Positions 43,171 through 50,720 of a stretch of 64,000 nucleotides of DNA are shown one piece after another. The position numbers and the translations under genes are program-made. A model generated the notes under the pieces. It made no database searches, was not told the origin of the DNA, and was given only the letters and a program-made list of their open reading frames with translations. Source of the DNA: Mesorhizobium sp. (GTDB lineage: Bacteria > Pseudomonadota > Alphaproteobacteria > Rhizobiales > Rhizobiaceae). The stretch is from the NCBI RefSeq assembly GCF_004963255.1, contig NZ_SUGA01000016.1:59898-123897 (forward strand), read 5' to 3'. Position 1 is the first letter of the stretch; every line of letters begins with the position of its first letter.

Positions 43171-43596
43171 TCAGCCCGCTGGTGCCGCGGGCGCGCCGAA
43201 CCAGCCGATGACGGCGCCGATGATCAGCATCACGCCCAGCCAGTGGCCGGCATCGATCAGGGTCAGCGCCCAGCCGAAACCTTGATAGCGGTGGTTGACG
43301 GCAAGCGTGGTGACGATGAACCCCAGCCAAAGCACGAAGCCGAACAGCAAGCCTGCGACCGGGTTCGGTTCCCCGCCAGTTATGGCGCCCACCACCAATG
43401 TCAGGACAAGCGCCATGACCAGCTCGGCGATGAAGCTGATGATGAACGGAACGGCCGAGCGCTGCATGGTGGCAGGGTCGAGCTTGGCCGCCTTCAGCCA
43501 AGGCTTGCTCAGGCTCATATACCAGGCCGCGCCGAACAACCATGCGACGACGGCGGCGACAACCACCGCCAGCCAGTTCACGACCGAAAAATCCAT
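43171..43596 (-). CDS. DUF1761-family membrane protein
   Basis: This 141-residue protein has four hydrophobic segments, with NWLAVVVAAVVAWLFGAAWY then MSLSKPWLKAA at the N-terminus, and a mid segment FIISFIAELVMALVL. This pattern fits DUF1761, of unknown function. GGAGGGG precedes the ATG. It is convergent with the LysR gene at a 9-base gap. Confidence 0.82.
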   Translation of the reverse strand: MDFSVVNWLAVVVAAVVAWLFGAAWYMSLSKPWLKAAKLDPATMQRSAVPFIISFIAELVMALVLTLVVGAITGGEPNPVAGLLFGFVLWLGFIVTTLAVNHRYQGFGWALTLIDAGHWLGVMLIIGAVIGWFGAPAAPAG

Positions 43597-43646
43597 GCTT
43601 TCCCCTCCAGATCGAGACGCGATGGAACGCTTGTTCGGCGATCGCG

Positions 43647-44303
43647 TCAAGCGAGGCGCCAGACGGTCGTGCGCTTGACTTCGGCATCCTCCAGCACGCG
43701 CGTCACCGGAACCTGGTAGACGGCAAGTGATTGCAGCCCGGTTCTGGGGAGGTAGGCGCGGCCGGGGTCGCCGACGAGGATCTCGGCGCCGCGCGCCCGC
43801 AGGCTCGTGAACCAGGGCAGCAGCCTGTCAGCGAAAGCCTTGTCGTAAAAGACGTCGCCGGCAAGCAGGACGTCCCAGCCATCGTCGGCGCCGATGCAAT
43901 CCGCGCCGAGGAATTGCGCTTCGACGCCGTTGGCTTCGAGGTTAAGCGCGATCGCCGTCTCGCAGAAAGGATCGATGTCGGCGGCGATCACTTGCGCAGC
44001 ACCTGCCTTCATCGCGGCAATAGCAACGAGGCCTGAGCCGGAGGCGAAGTCGAGCACGCGTCTGCCGCGCACCGTCCCGGGATTGTCGAGCACATAGCGG
44101 GCGAGGCCCTGGCCGCCGGCCCAGGCGAAGGCCCAGAAGGGGGGCGGCAGGCCGATCTCGGCCAGCTCCTCCTCGGTGCGCAGCCAAAGATCATGCGCCT
44201 CGTCGGCGAGGTGCAAAAGCACTTCCGGCACATGCGGCGGCGCCATCAGCGCCGTGTTGTCGAGGATGAACTTTTTGGCGCTCCTGGGCGTAAGCTTCGT
44301 CAC
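43647..44303 (-). CDS. ETF-beta lysine methyltransferase-like protein (METTL20 type)
   Basis: This 218-residue methyltransferase has DNTALMAPPHVPEVLLHLAD, LPPPFWAFAWAGGQGLARYV, and SAM motifs VLDFASGSGLVAIAAMKAGA and AADIDPFCETAIALNLEANG. This combination is typical of the METTL20/ETFBKMT family, whose bacterial members methylate lysines of electron transfer flavoprotein beta. The reported agrobacterial homologue also acts on ribosomal L7/L12. A PrmA-like role cannot be excluded. The GTG start overlaps the EVE gene stop by 4 bases. Confidence 0.82.
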   Translation of the reverse strand: MTKLTPRSAKKFILDNTALMAPPHVPEVLLHLADEAHDLWLRTEEELAEIGLPPPFWAFAWAGGQGLARYVLDNPGTVRGRRVLDFASGSGLVAIAAMKAGAAQVIAADIDPFCETAIALNLEANGVEAQFLGADCIGADDGWDVLLAGDVFYDKAFADRLLPWFTSLRARGAEILVGDPGRAYLPRTGLQSLAVYQVPVTRVLEDAEVKRTTVWRLA

Positions 44304-44725
44304 GGCGCCGGGTTGAGCTCGGCCATGCGGCAGACCTCTTTCCATTCGGCCGGCGTCACCGGCTGCACGGAAAGCCGGCCGAGCCGGACCAGCGCCATCT
44401 CGGCCAATTTCGGGTTGGCCTTGACCTGCTCCAGCGTCACCGGCTTCGGCACGTCCTTGAAGGCGCGGATGTCGACGCATTCCCAGCGCGGATCGTCGGT
44501 CGTCGTATCGGGATGCGCCAGCGCGCAGACCTCGGCGATGCCGACGATGTTCAGCCCCTCATTGGAATGATAGAAGAAGCCGAGATCGCCGATCCGCATC
44601 GCCTTCATGTTGTTGCGCGCGGCGTAGTTGCGCACGCCGTCCCATTGCGTGCCGGCCTTGCCCTTGGCCTTCAGCGCCTCGAAGGAAAAGACCGAGGGTT
44701 CGGACTTGAACAGCCAATAGTTCAT
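44300..44725 (-). CDS. EVE-domain protein
   Basis: This 141-residue PUA-fold protein begins with NYWLFKSEPSVFSFEALKAK and continues WDGVRNYAARNNMKAMRIGD and GFFYHSNEGLNIVGIAEV. EVE domains are related to YTH and ASCH and are thought to bind modified nucleobases or RNA. GGAGGAA precedes the start. Its stop overlaps the start of the methyltransferase gene, so the two are coupled. Confidence 0.93.
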   Translation of the reverse strand: MNYWLFKSEPSVFSFEALKAKGKAGTQWDGVRNYAARNNMKAMRIGDLGFFYHSNEGLNIVGIAEVCALAHPDTTTDDPRWECVDIRAFKDVPKPVTLEQVKANPKLAEMALVRLGRLSVQPVTPAEWKEVCRMAELNPAP

Positions 44726-44752
44726 TTGTTCCTCCAGCGCAGGCGGTTGGGA

Positions 44753-45049
44753 TTAACTAGCCGCAGGCTTGTTGAAGGTCCAGTTCCACTGACGGATCTC
44801 GACGCTTTCGAACAGGCCCGCCTTGGCGTAGGGGTCGGCCGCCGACAGCGCCTGCGCTGCCGCCAGGTCCGGCGCCTCGACCACCACGAGGCTGCCGTCC
44901 GGCTTGCCCTCGGCGTTCAGGAACGGTCCGGCGAAGGCGAGCTTACCCTCGCCATTCAATCCCTCCAGGAACGCGACGTGGGTGGGCCTGGTGTCGATGC
45001 GCAGCTGCAGGCTGCCGGGCTTGTCCTTGCAAATCAACGCAAACAGCAT
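44753..45049 (-). CDS. YciI-family protein
   Basis: This 98-residue protein has a compact YCII fold: LFALICKDKPGSLQLRIDTR, THVAFLEGLNGEGKLAFAGPF and DPYAKAGLFESVEIRQWNW. The His and Asp of the family are at RPTH and ADPYA. Its role is unknown. It lies between gpsA and the EVE gene in a same-strand run. Confidence 0.92.
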   Translation of the reverse strand: MLFALICKDKPGSLQLRIDTRPTHVAFLEGLNGEGKLAFAGPFLNAEGKPDGSLVVVEAPDLAAAQALSAADPYAKAGLFESVEIRQWNWTFNKPAAS

Positions 45050-45066
45050 TTTTCAACTCCGATGGT

Positions 45067-46086
45067 TCATATGTCGGTTTCGGTCTTGAGCGGGCGTGTC
45101 ATCAGCGCGGTGACCGCCTGGCCGATGGTGATCTTGCCGTCGAGGATGGCGGCGACGGCCGAAATGATCGGCGCCTCAATGCCGCGCTCGGCGGCGATAC
45201 GGGCGGCAATGCCGGCCGTCGGCACGCCTTCGGCCAGCGGCAGGCCGGCAAGCGGCTTGCCCTGGCCGAGCGCCAGGCCATAGGCGAAGTTGCGCGACTG
45301 TGCCGAGGAGCAGGTGAGCAAGAGGTCGCCGAGGCCGGAAAGCCCCATCAGCGTCTCCGGCTTCGCGCCGAAAGCGGCGCCGATGCGGCGCAGCTCGACG
45401 AAGCCGCGCGTCACCATGGCGGCCTGGGCGCTGGCGCCGAGGCCCGCGCCAGTGACGGCGCCTGCGGCGATGGCAAAGACGTTCTTCAGCGCGCCGCCGA
45501 TCTCGACGCCGATCAGGTCGTCGCTGGAATAGCAGCGCAGGTTCTCCGCCGAGAAGCGGGCGGCAAGCTCGGCCGCCAACTCCGCCTCGCGGGCCGCGAC
45601 TACGACGGCCGTCGGCAGGCCGCGTGCGACATCGCTGGCAAAGCTCGGGCCGGAAAGCGCCGCGACCGGATTTTTGGGCAGGCTTTCCTCGACGATCGTC
45701 GAGAGCAGCGCGCCGGTGTCGCGCTCGATGCCCTTGGCGCAGAGCACCAGCGGCGCTCCCCGGGGCACATGGTTGCGAGCGGCGGCCAGGACGGCGCGCA
45801 GAGACTGCGCGGGCGTCACGGCGAGCACGCAGTCGGCACCGTCGAGCGCAGCCGCCATATCGCTGGTCGCCGGGATGCCGGGCGCGATCTTGATGCCGGG
45901 CAAATAGCGCGGGTTCTCGCCGCGGGCGATGGCGGCGACGGTCTCAGTGTCGCGCGCATAGAGCCGCAGGTCATGGCCGGCGCGCAGCATGGCAAGGGCC
46001 AGCGCCGTGCCCCAGGCGCCGCCGCCCAGCACCGCGACGCGCCAGCCGCTGCCGGATTTCGTGCCGCTCGTTCCCTTGGCGCTCAT
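45067..46086 (-). CDS. gpsA: glycerol-3-phosphate dehydrogenase [NAD(P)+]
   Basis: This 339-residue enzyme reduces dihydroxyacetone phosphate to sn-glycerol 3-phosphate for phospholipid synthesis. The nucleotide motif is VAVLGGGAWGTALALAMLRA. CAKGIERDTGALLS, ALSGPSFASDVARGLP, IGVEIGGALKNVFAIAAG (catalytic Lys) and LSGLGDLLLTCSS are present. The start overlaps the tsaD stop by 4 bases (46083-46086). Confidence 0.97.
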   Translation of the reverse strand: MSAKGTSGTKSGSGWRVAVLGGGAWGTALALAMLRAGHDLRLYARDTETVAAIARGENPRYLPGIKIAPGIPATSDMAAALDGADCVLAVTPAQSLRAVLAAARNHVPRGAPLVLCAKGIERDTGALLSTIVEESLPKNPVAALSGPSFASDVARGLPTAVVVAAREAELAAELAARFSAENLRCYSSDDLIGVEIGGALKNVFAIAAGAVTGAGLGASAQAAMVTRGFVELRRIGAAFGAKPETLMGLSGLGDLLLTCSSAQSRNFAYGLALGQGKPLAGLPLAEGVPTAGIAARIAAERGIEAPIISAVAAILDGKITIGQAVTALMTRPLKTETDI

Positions 46087-47186
46087 GCCTTGGCCCCACG
46101 CCGGCCCGAGCCGACCATGGGCGCGGAAACGCTGTCGAGCGGCCAGCGCGAACGCGGCACGAAGTCGGCGCTATTTTCGTCGGCGATGCCGGCGCGCAGG
46201 CGTTCGATGCCGGCCCAGGCGATCATCGCCGCATTGTCGGTGCACAATTTCTGCGGCGGCGCGACAAAGGCGAAGCCGGTTTGCGCGCAAAGCGCTTCGA
46301 GCGTCGCCTTGATGGTGCGGTTGGCGGCAACGCCGCCGGCGACGACCAGCGCCGGTTTTGCCTGGTCGGGAAATTCCTGGCGAAAGCGGGCAAGCGCGCG
46401 GCCAACACGGTCGCCCAGCGCGTCGGCCACCGCCGCCTGGAACGAGGCGCAGATGTCGGCGACGTCCTGGTCGCTCAACGGCGCAATCGCGGTCGCCGCC
46501 TGGCGCACCGCCGTCTTCAGGCCGGAGAAGGAGAAATCCGGCTGCGCCGAGCCTTTCATCGGGCGCGGGAAGGCGAAGCGACTCGCATCGCCTTTAGCCG
46601 CCGCCTTCTCGACATTCGGGCCGCCGGGATAGGGCAGGCCGAGCATCTTGGCGGTCTTGTCGAAGGCTTCGCCCAGCGCATCGTCGATGGTCGTCGCCCA
46701 GCGCTGGTAGTCGCCGACGCCGCGCACCGCGACGATCTGGGTGTGGCCGCCGGAGACGAGCAGCAGCAGGTAGGGGAAGTCGAGACCGTCGGTCAGCCGC
46801 GCGGTCAGCGCGTGGCCCTCGAGGTGGTTAATGGCGATCAGCGGCTTGTTGGCGGCCGCGGCGATCGCCTTGGCCGTCATAAGGCCGACGATCAGCCCGC
46901 CGACAAGGCCGGGACCGGCGGTGGCGGCGATGGCGTCGACCTCGTCCAGCGAGACGGACGAGTCAGCGAGCGCCGCCTCGACGATGCCGTCCAGTGCCTC
47001 GACATGGGCACGCGCGGCGATCTCCGGCACGACGCCGCCAAAGGCGGCATGCTCCTCGATCTGGCTCAACACCACATTTGATAGGATCTTTGGGGACAGG
47101 ATTTCGGGCGCGGAGCCGCCGTCCAGCGCCACTACGCTGGCCGCCGTCTCGTCGCAGCTCGTCTCAATGCCCAGAACGCGGATCAA
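46083..47186 (-). CDS. tsaD: tRNA N6-adenosine threonylcarbamoyltransferase
   Basis: This 367-residue enzyme makes t6A37. It starts at TTG, which matches the conserved N-terminus IRVLGIETSCDETAASV. Metal His residues are in INHLEGHALTARL. VPEIAARAHVE, LLLVSGGHTQIV, GEAFDKTAKMLGLPYPGGPN, and VVAGGVAANRTIK are present. A C-terminal tail of about 20 residues extends past the usual end. It is divergent from hemC across a family A repeat. Confidence 0.96.
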   Translation of the reverse strand: MIRVLGIETSCDETAASVVALDGGSAPEILSPKILSNVVLSQIEEHAAFGGVVPEIAARAHVEALDGIVEAALADSSVSLDEVDAIAATAGPGLVGGLIVGLMTAKAIAAAANKPLIAINHLEGHALTARLTDGLDFPYLLLLVSGGHTQIVAVRGVGDYQRWATTIDDALGEAFDKTAKMLGLPYPGGPNVEKAAAKGDASRFAFPRPMKGSAQPDFSFSGLKTAVRQAATAIAPLSDQDVADICASFQAAVADALGDRVGRALARFRQEFPDQAKPALVVAGGVAANRTIKATLEALCAQTGFAFVAPPQKLCTDNAAMIAWAGIERLRAGIADENSADFVPRSRWPLDSVSAPMVGSGRRGAKA

Positions 47187-47228
47187 TTGGTCGCTGACCT
47201 CAAAGATTGTATCACCAGAGGTCTATCG

Positions 47229-47352
47229 ATATTCAGGTGATGCCGGCCTGCAAATGACGGGTTCCTGCGCTTCCGGTGCTCACGTACTTCAAGTACGCTC
47301 CGCTCCGGTTCTCGGAACCAACCATTTTCGGCGCGGCCTGACCTGAATCTCG
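47229..47352. repeat. family A mosaic palindrome, copy 5
   Basis: The short form is GATATTCAGGTGATGCCGGC ... GTGCTCACGTAC TTCAA GTACGCTCCGCTCC ... CGGCCTGACCTGAATCTCG. It fills the divergent region between tsaD (start 47186) and hemC (start 47396), leaving about 43 bases on each side for promoters. Confidence 0.92.
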
Positions 47353-47395
47353 ACAGACCTCGGCCAAGGACGGGGGTTATCACGGACCGCGCGCC

Positions 47396-48319
47396 ATGCA
47401 AACTTTGAAAATCGGAACACGCGGCAGCCCGCTGGCGCTGGCCCAGGCGCATGAGACACGGGCGCGGCTGATGCAGGCGCATGGGCTGCCCGAGCAGGCG
47501 CTCGAGGTGGTGCCCATCTCGACCAGCGGCGACCGTATCCAGGACCGGCCGCTCTCGGAGGCCGGCGGCAAGGGCTTGTTCACCAAGGAAATCGAGGAAG
47601 CGCTGCTCGACGGCCGCATAGACATCGCAGTGCATTCGTCGAAAGACATGCCGACGGTGCTGCCCGACGGGCTGGAACTTGTCACCTTCCTGCCGCGCGA
47701 GGACGCGCGCGACGCTTTCATCGGCAAACGGGTGAAGCGGATCGCCGACCTGCCACATGGCGCGGTGGTTGGGTCGTCGTCGCTCAGGCGCCAGGCGCTG
47801 CTTCGCCGCATGCGGCCGGATTTCGAGGTGGTGATCTTCCGCGGCAATGTGCAGACAAGGCTGCGCAAGCTGGAAGAAGGCGTCGCCGAGGGCACGATCC
47901 TGGCCTATGCCGGGCTGAAGCGGCTCGGGCTCGAACATGTCATCGCCGACCTGATGTCGCTCGAGCATTTTCCGCCGGCGCCGGGGCAAGGCGCGATCGG
48001 CATCGAAACCCGCATCGGCGACCGCGACGTCGAAAAAATGCTGGCGGCGATTCATCACGTGCCGACCGGCCAGGCACTCGCCTGCGAGCGCGCCTTTCTC
48101 GCCGCGCTCGACGGCTCCTGCCGCACGCCGATCGCCGGCCATGCGACGGTCGCAGGCGAAAAACTGTCCTTCGCCGGGCTGATCATCTCGCCCGACGGCA
48201 CGCAATCGCATGAGGTACGGCTGGAAGGCGAGGCCGCGGACGCGGCGGAGATCGGGCTCGACGCCGCGCGGACGGTCCGCGCCAGGGCGGGCGCTGAATT
48301 CTTCGACGGCTGGGCCTGA
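47396..48319 (+). CDS. hemC: porphobilinogen deaminase
   Basis: This 307-residue enzyme joins four porphobilinogens to hydroxymethylbilane. It has KIGTRGSPLALAQAHETRAR, the catalytic region AVHSSKDMPTVLPDGLEL, SSLRRQALLRRMRPDFEVV then FRGNVQTRLRK, and the dipyrromethane cofactor Cys C242 in LDGSCRTPIAGHA. hemD follows one base after the stop. Confidence 0.97.
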   Translation: MQTLKIGTRGSPLALAQAHETRARLMQAHGLPEQALEVVPISTSGDRIQDRPLSEAGGKGLFTKEIEEALLDGRIDIAVHSSKDMPTVLPDGLELVTFLPREDARDAFIGKRVKRIADLPHGAVVGSSSLRRQALLRRMRPDFEVVIFRGNVQTRLRKLEEGVAEGTILAYAGLKRLGLEHVIADLMSLEHFPPAPGQGAIGIETRIGDRDVEKMLAAIHHVPTGQALACERAFLAALDGSCRTPIAGHATVAGEKLSFAGLIISPDGTQSHEVRLEGEAADAAEIGLDAARTVRARAGAEFFDGWA

Positions 48320-48320
48320 C

Positions 48321-49034
48321 ATGGTCCGCGTCCTGGTGACGAGGCCGGAGCCCGGCGCGTCGCGCACGGCACGACGCCTCGAAACCCTGGGATTCCAGCC
48401 TGTCCTGCTGCCGCTGACCGAGACGAGGGCATTGCCGGTCGAGGCGAGCATCGGCGCCGATGCCGTCGCGGTTGCGGTCACCAGCGCCAATGCGGTGCGC
48501 CACGCGCCAAGGGCGCTGGTCGCGTCGCTTGCGGGCCTGCCATGCCACGCGGTCGGCAAACGGACGGCCGAAACCTGCCGCGCGGCGGGATTTTTATCGG
48601 TCGCGGAAGGTCCGGGCGATGCCGAGGCGCTGGCCGGCGCCATCGCCGGCGGCCTTGCCGGCAAGGCAATCGTCTATCTGTGCGGCCGCGTCCGCTTTCC
48701 GGTGTTCGAGCAGCGAATGACGGCGGCGGGCGTCCATGTCCAGCCGATCGAGACCTACGACACGACAGGCGTCGACCATGGCGATGCCGATGTGGTCGCC
48801 GGCCTGTCGGGCCAGCCGGTCGAGGCCGCGCTGCTCTATTCAGCCAAGGCCAGCTTAGCGCTGGTCGGCCTGATGGCGCGGCCGACGCTACGGTATCTCT
48901 TTGAAAAAACGCAGTTCCTGGCGCTCTCGACGCGCGTCGGCCAGCCGATGGAAGGCATTGCCGGCAGCAGGGTCCGCGTCGCATCTCAGCCTGAGGAAGA
49001 GGCGCTGCTCGCGCTTTTGTCGCAACCGCGCTAA
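48321..49034 (+). CDS. hemD: uroporphyrinogen-III synthase
   Basis: This 237-residue protein has the bilobed, low-identity pattern of the family: VRVLVTRPEPGASRTARRLE, VTSANAVRHAPRALV, GKRTAETCRAAGF, and a C-terminal VEAALLYSAKASLALVGLM. It closes hydroxymethylbilane to uroporphyrinogen III. It starts one base after the hemC stop. The stop codon lies in a perfect 20-bp hairpin that looks like a terminator. Confidence 0.9.
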   Translation: MVRVLVTRPEPGASRTARRLETLGFQPVLLPLTETRALPVEASIGADAVAVAVTSANAVRHAPRALVASLAGLPCHAVGKRTAETCRAAGFLSVAEGPGDAEALAGAIAGGLAGKAIVYLCGRVRFPVFEQRMTAAGVHVQPIETYDTTGVDHGDADVVAGLSGQPVEAALLYSAKASLALVGLMARPTLRYLFEKTQFLALSTRVGQPMEGIAGSRVRVASQPEEEALLALLSQPR

Positions 49035-49134
49035 GGCGTTTCACCGTTTCACGGAAACGGTGAAACGCCTTAGCTCTTTGTTTTTACGCAATTCCGGACG
49101 GAAAACCGCTCACACTTTTCCTGGAATTGCTCTA
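49031..49134 (+). terminator. hemD 3' hairpin and terminator, family B copy 5
   Basis: CTAAGGCGTTTCACCGTTTC and its exact reverse complement, with an ACG loop (49031-49073), are followed by CTCTTTGTTTTTACG. The hemD stop TAA is inside the first arm. The second half (CAATTCCGGACGG ... TCCTGGAATTGCTCTA, to 49134) is the family B pairing half. A 20-bp stem with a T-rich tail should terminate. Confidence 0.82.
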
Positions 49135-49240
49135 GGCCGCGTCATCACACCGCCCCTTTTCACCGCTTGGTGATGTGCTAGAGCATCCTGACGCTCTGGA
49201 CCCTTCGATCCATCCCCAAGCCATTTTGCGGAGCCCAAGC

Positions 49241-50710
49241 ATGGTCAAGACGCCGAAGATGCGACATTCGAAGACCCGGCGCGAGCCGGTGACCATCGAA
49301 CTCGAGCCCGGCGCCGTCTCGCGAATCACCGACGAGGATGCCGCGAAGGCCAAGGCCGTGCAGACCGACGAGGCGAAGGCGGAAGAGGCCGCGGCCGCGT
49401 CGCAGCCGGAGGCGCCGGAAGAGCCGATCCATGCCGAGCAGGCCGATATCGAGCCGTGGGAGCATAGCGACGCCGCCCAGGCGGCGGCCGAAAAGCCCGA
49501 AGCCGGCAAAGGTGAGCCCGAGGCTCCGTATCCAAGCGGCGCCGATGCACCGAAGAGCCAGCCCCAGGGCTTCGACTACAATTTCGAGGACGCATCCGCT
49601 GCCGCCGGCGGCCCCTCGGCATCGAAGGCAGGCGAGACGCGAAGCGACACGAGGAGCGAGGATCGCGGGCCGCAGCCGTCGCGGAGAACCGGCGTCAACG
49701 CTATCGCCGCCGGCGTCATCGGCGGCGTGATCGCGCTCGCCGGCGCCGGCCTGCTGCAGGCGGTCGGCCTGCTTGGCGCGCCGGGATCGAACGGCGGATC
49801 GCTCGAAGGCGTCAATGGCGAGATCGCCTCGCTGAAAAGCGAGATCGTGGCGCTGAAGGAAAGCGGCGACAAGGGAGGCTCCGCCAAGGCGGACGCCCTG
49901 TCCACGGCGATCGAGCAGGTCAAGGCGGAAGTGGCGGCGTTGAAATCCTCGGCGGGACAAGGCGGCGACGGCGCGGCGCTCAAGGCGCTCGGCGACAAGG
50001 TCGGCCAGATCGAGACCGCCGTTGCCGATCTGCAGAAGAACGGCAACGCGGCACCCGTTGACCTCGGTCCGCTCAACGAGAAGATCGCCGGGCTCGACGC
50101 TCTGGTCAAATCGACCGGCGACGCGGCCAAGGCCGAGGATGGCCGGGTGGCGGCGCTGGAGCAGTCCGTGTCGCAGCTTTCCGGCAAGGTTGAGGCGCAG
50201 GCCTCGCAGCCCAAGATCGCGCTGGCCATCGTGGCTTCGGCGCTGAAGTCGGCGCTCGACCGCGGCGCGCCCTTCGCGACCGAGCTCGACACTTTCGCGG
50301 CCATCGCGCCGGACGCGCCCGAGCTCGCGGCGCTGCGCTCCTATGCCGAGAAGGGCGTGCCGACCCGCGCCACCATCGCTTCGGAGGTTGATGCCGCCGC
50401 CAACGCCATGGTCGAGGCGGCGACGCCGGTCGACCAGAATGCCGGTTTCTTCCAGAGCCTGGTGTCGAGCGCGGAATCGCTAGTCAAGGTGCGGCCGGTT
50501 GGCACTGTGGAGGGCAAGGGCGCGCCCGAAACGGTCGCCCGCATGGAAGTGGCGGTCAACCAGGGCGACTACGCCAAGGCGCTCAGCGAGTATGACACGC
50601 TGCCTGACGCCGCGAAGGCCGCCGGCGCCGACTTTGCCGGCAAACTGAAGGCGCGGCTCGAGGTCGAAAAGCAGCTCGAAGCGCTGATTGCCGGCGCGAC
50701 GAAGGCGTGA
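49241..50710 (+). CDS. Mic60/mitofilin-like inner-membrane protein
   Basis: This 489-residue protein has an acidic, Ala/Glu-rich N-terminal region, one transmembrane helix at about 152-175 (AIAAGVIGGVIALAGAGLLQ), a long coiled coil (about 180-330), and a mitofilin C-terminal domain ending with KLKARLEVEKQLEALIAGA. The layout matches alphaproteobacterial Mic60 (COG4223), which shapes intracytoplasmic membrane contacts and is commonly encoded between hem genes. GCGGAG precedes this ATG. Confidence 0.88.
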   Translation: MVKTPKMRHSKTRREPVTIELEPGAVSRITDEDAAKAKAVQTDEAKAEEAAAASQPEAPEEPIHAEQADIEPWEHSDAAQAAAEKPEAGKGEPEAPYPSGADAPKSQPQGFDYNFEDASAAAGGPSASKAGETRSDTRSEDRGPQPSRRTGVNAIAAGVIGGVIALAGAGLLQAVGLLGAPGSNGGSLEGVNGEIASLKSEIVALKESGDKGGSAKADALSTAIEQVKAEVAALKSSAGQGGDGAALKALGDKVGQIETAVADLQKNGNAAPVDLGPLNEKIAGLDALVKSTGDAAKAEDGRVAALEQSVSQLSGKVEAQASQPKIALAIVASALKSALDRGAPFATELDTFAAIAPDAPELAALRSYAEKGVPTRATIASEVDAAANAMVEAATPVDQNAGFFQSLVSSAESLVKVRPVGTVEGKGAPETVARMEVAVNQGDYAKALSEYDTLPDAAKAAGADFAGKLKARLEVEKQLEALIAGATKA

Positions 50711-50720
50711 GGACGACAAG

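Noticed and set aside
43171..43596. Sensor kinase partner CenK for CenR among nearby membrane proteins
   Set aside because: The membrane proteins near cenR have no HisKA/HATPase motifs; the kinase must be elsewhere.
22568..47352. The regularly recurring family A elements considered as CRISPR or as short protein genes
   Set aside because: Copies are thousands of bases apart, palindromic and without spacers. The short frames inside them (for example TYFKYAPLRF-like translations) arise from the repeat itself.
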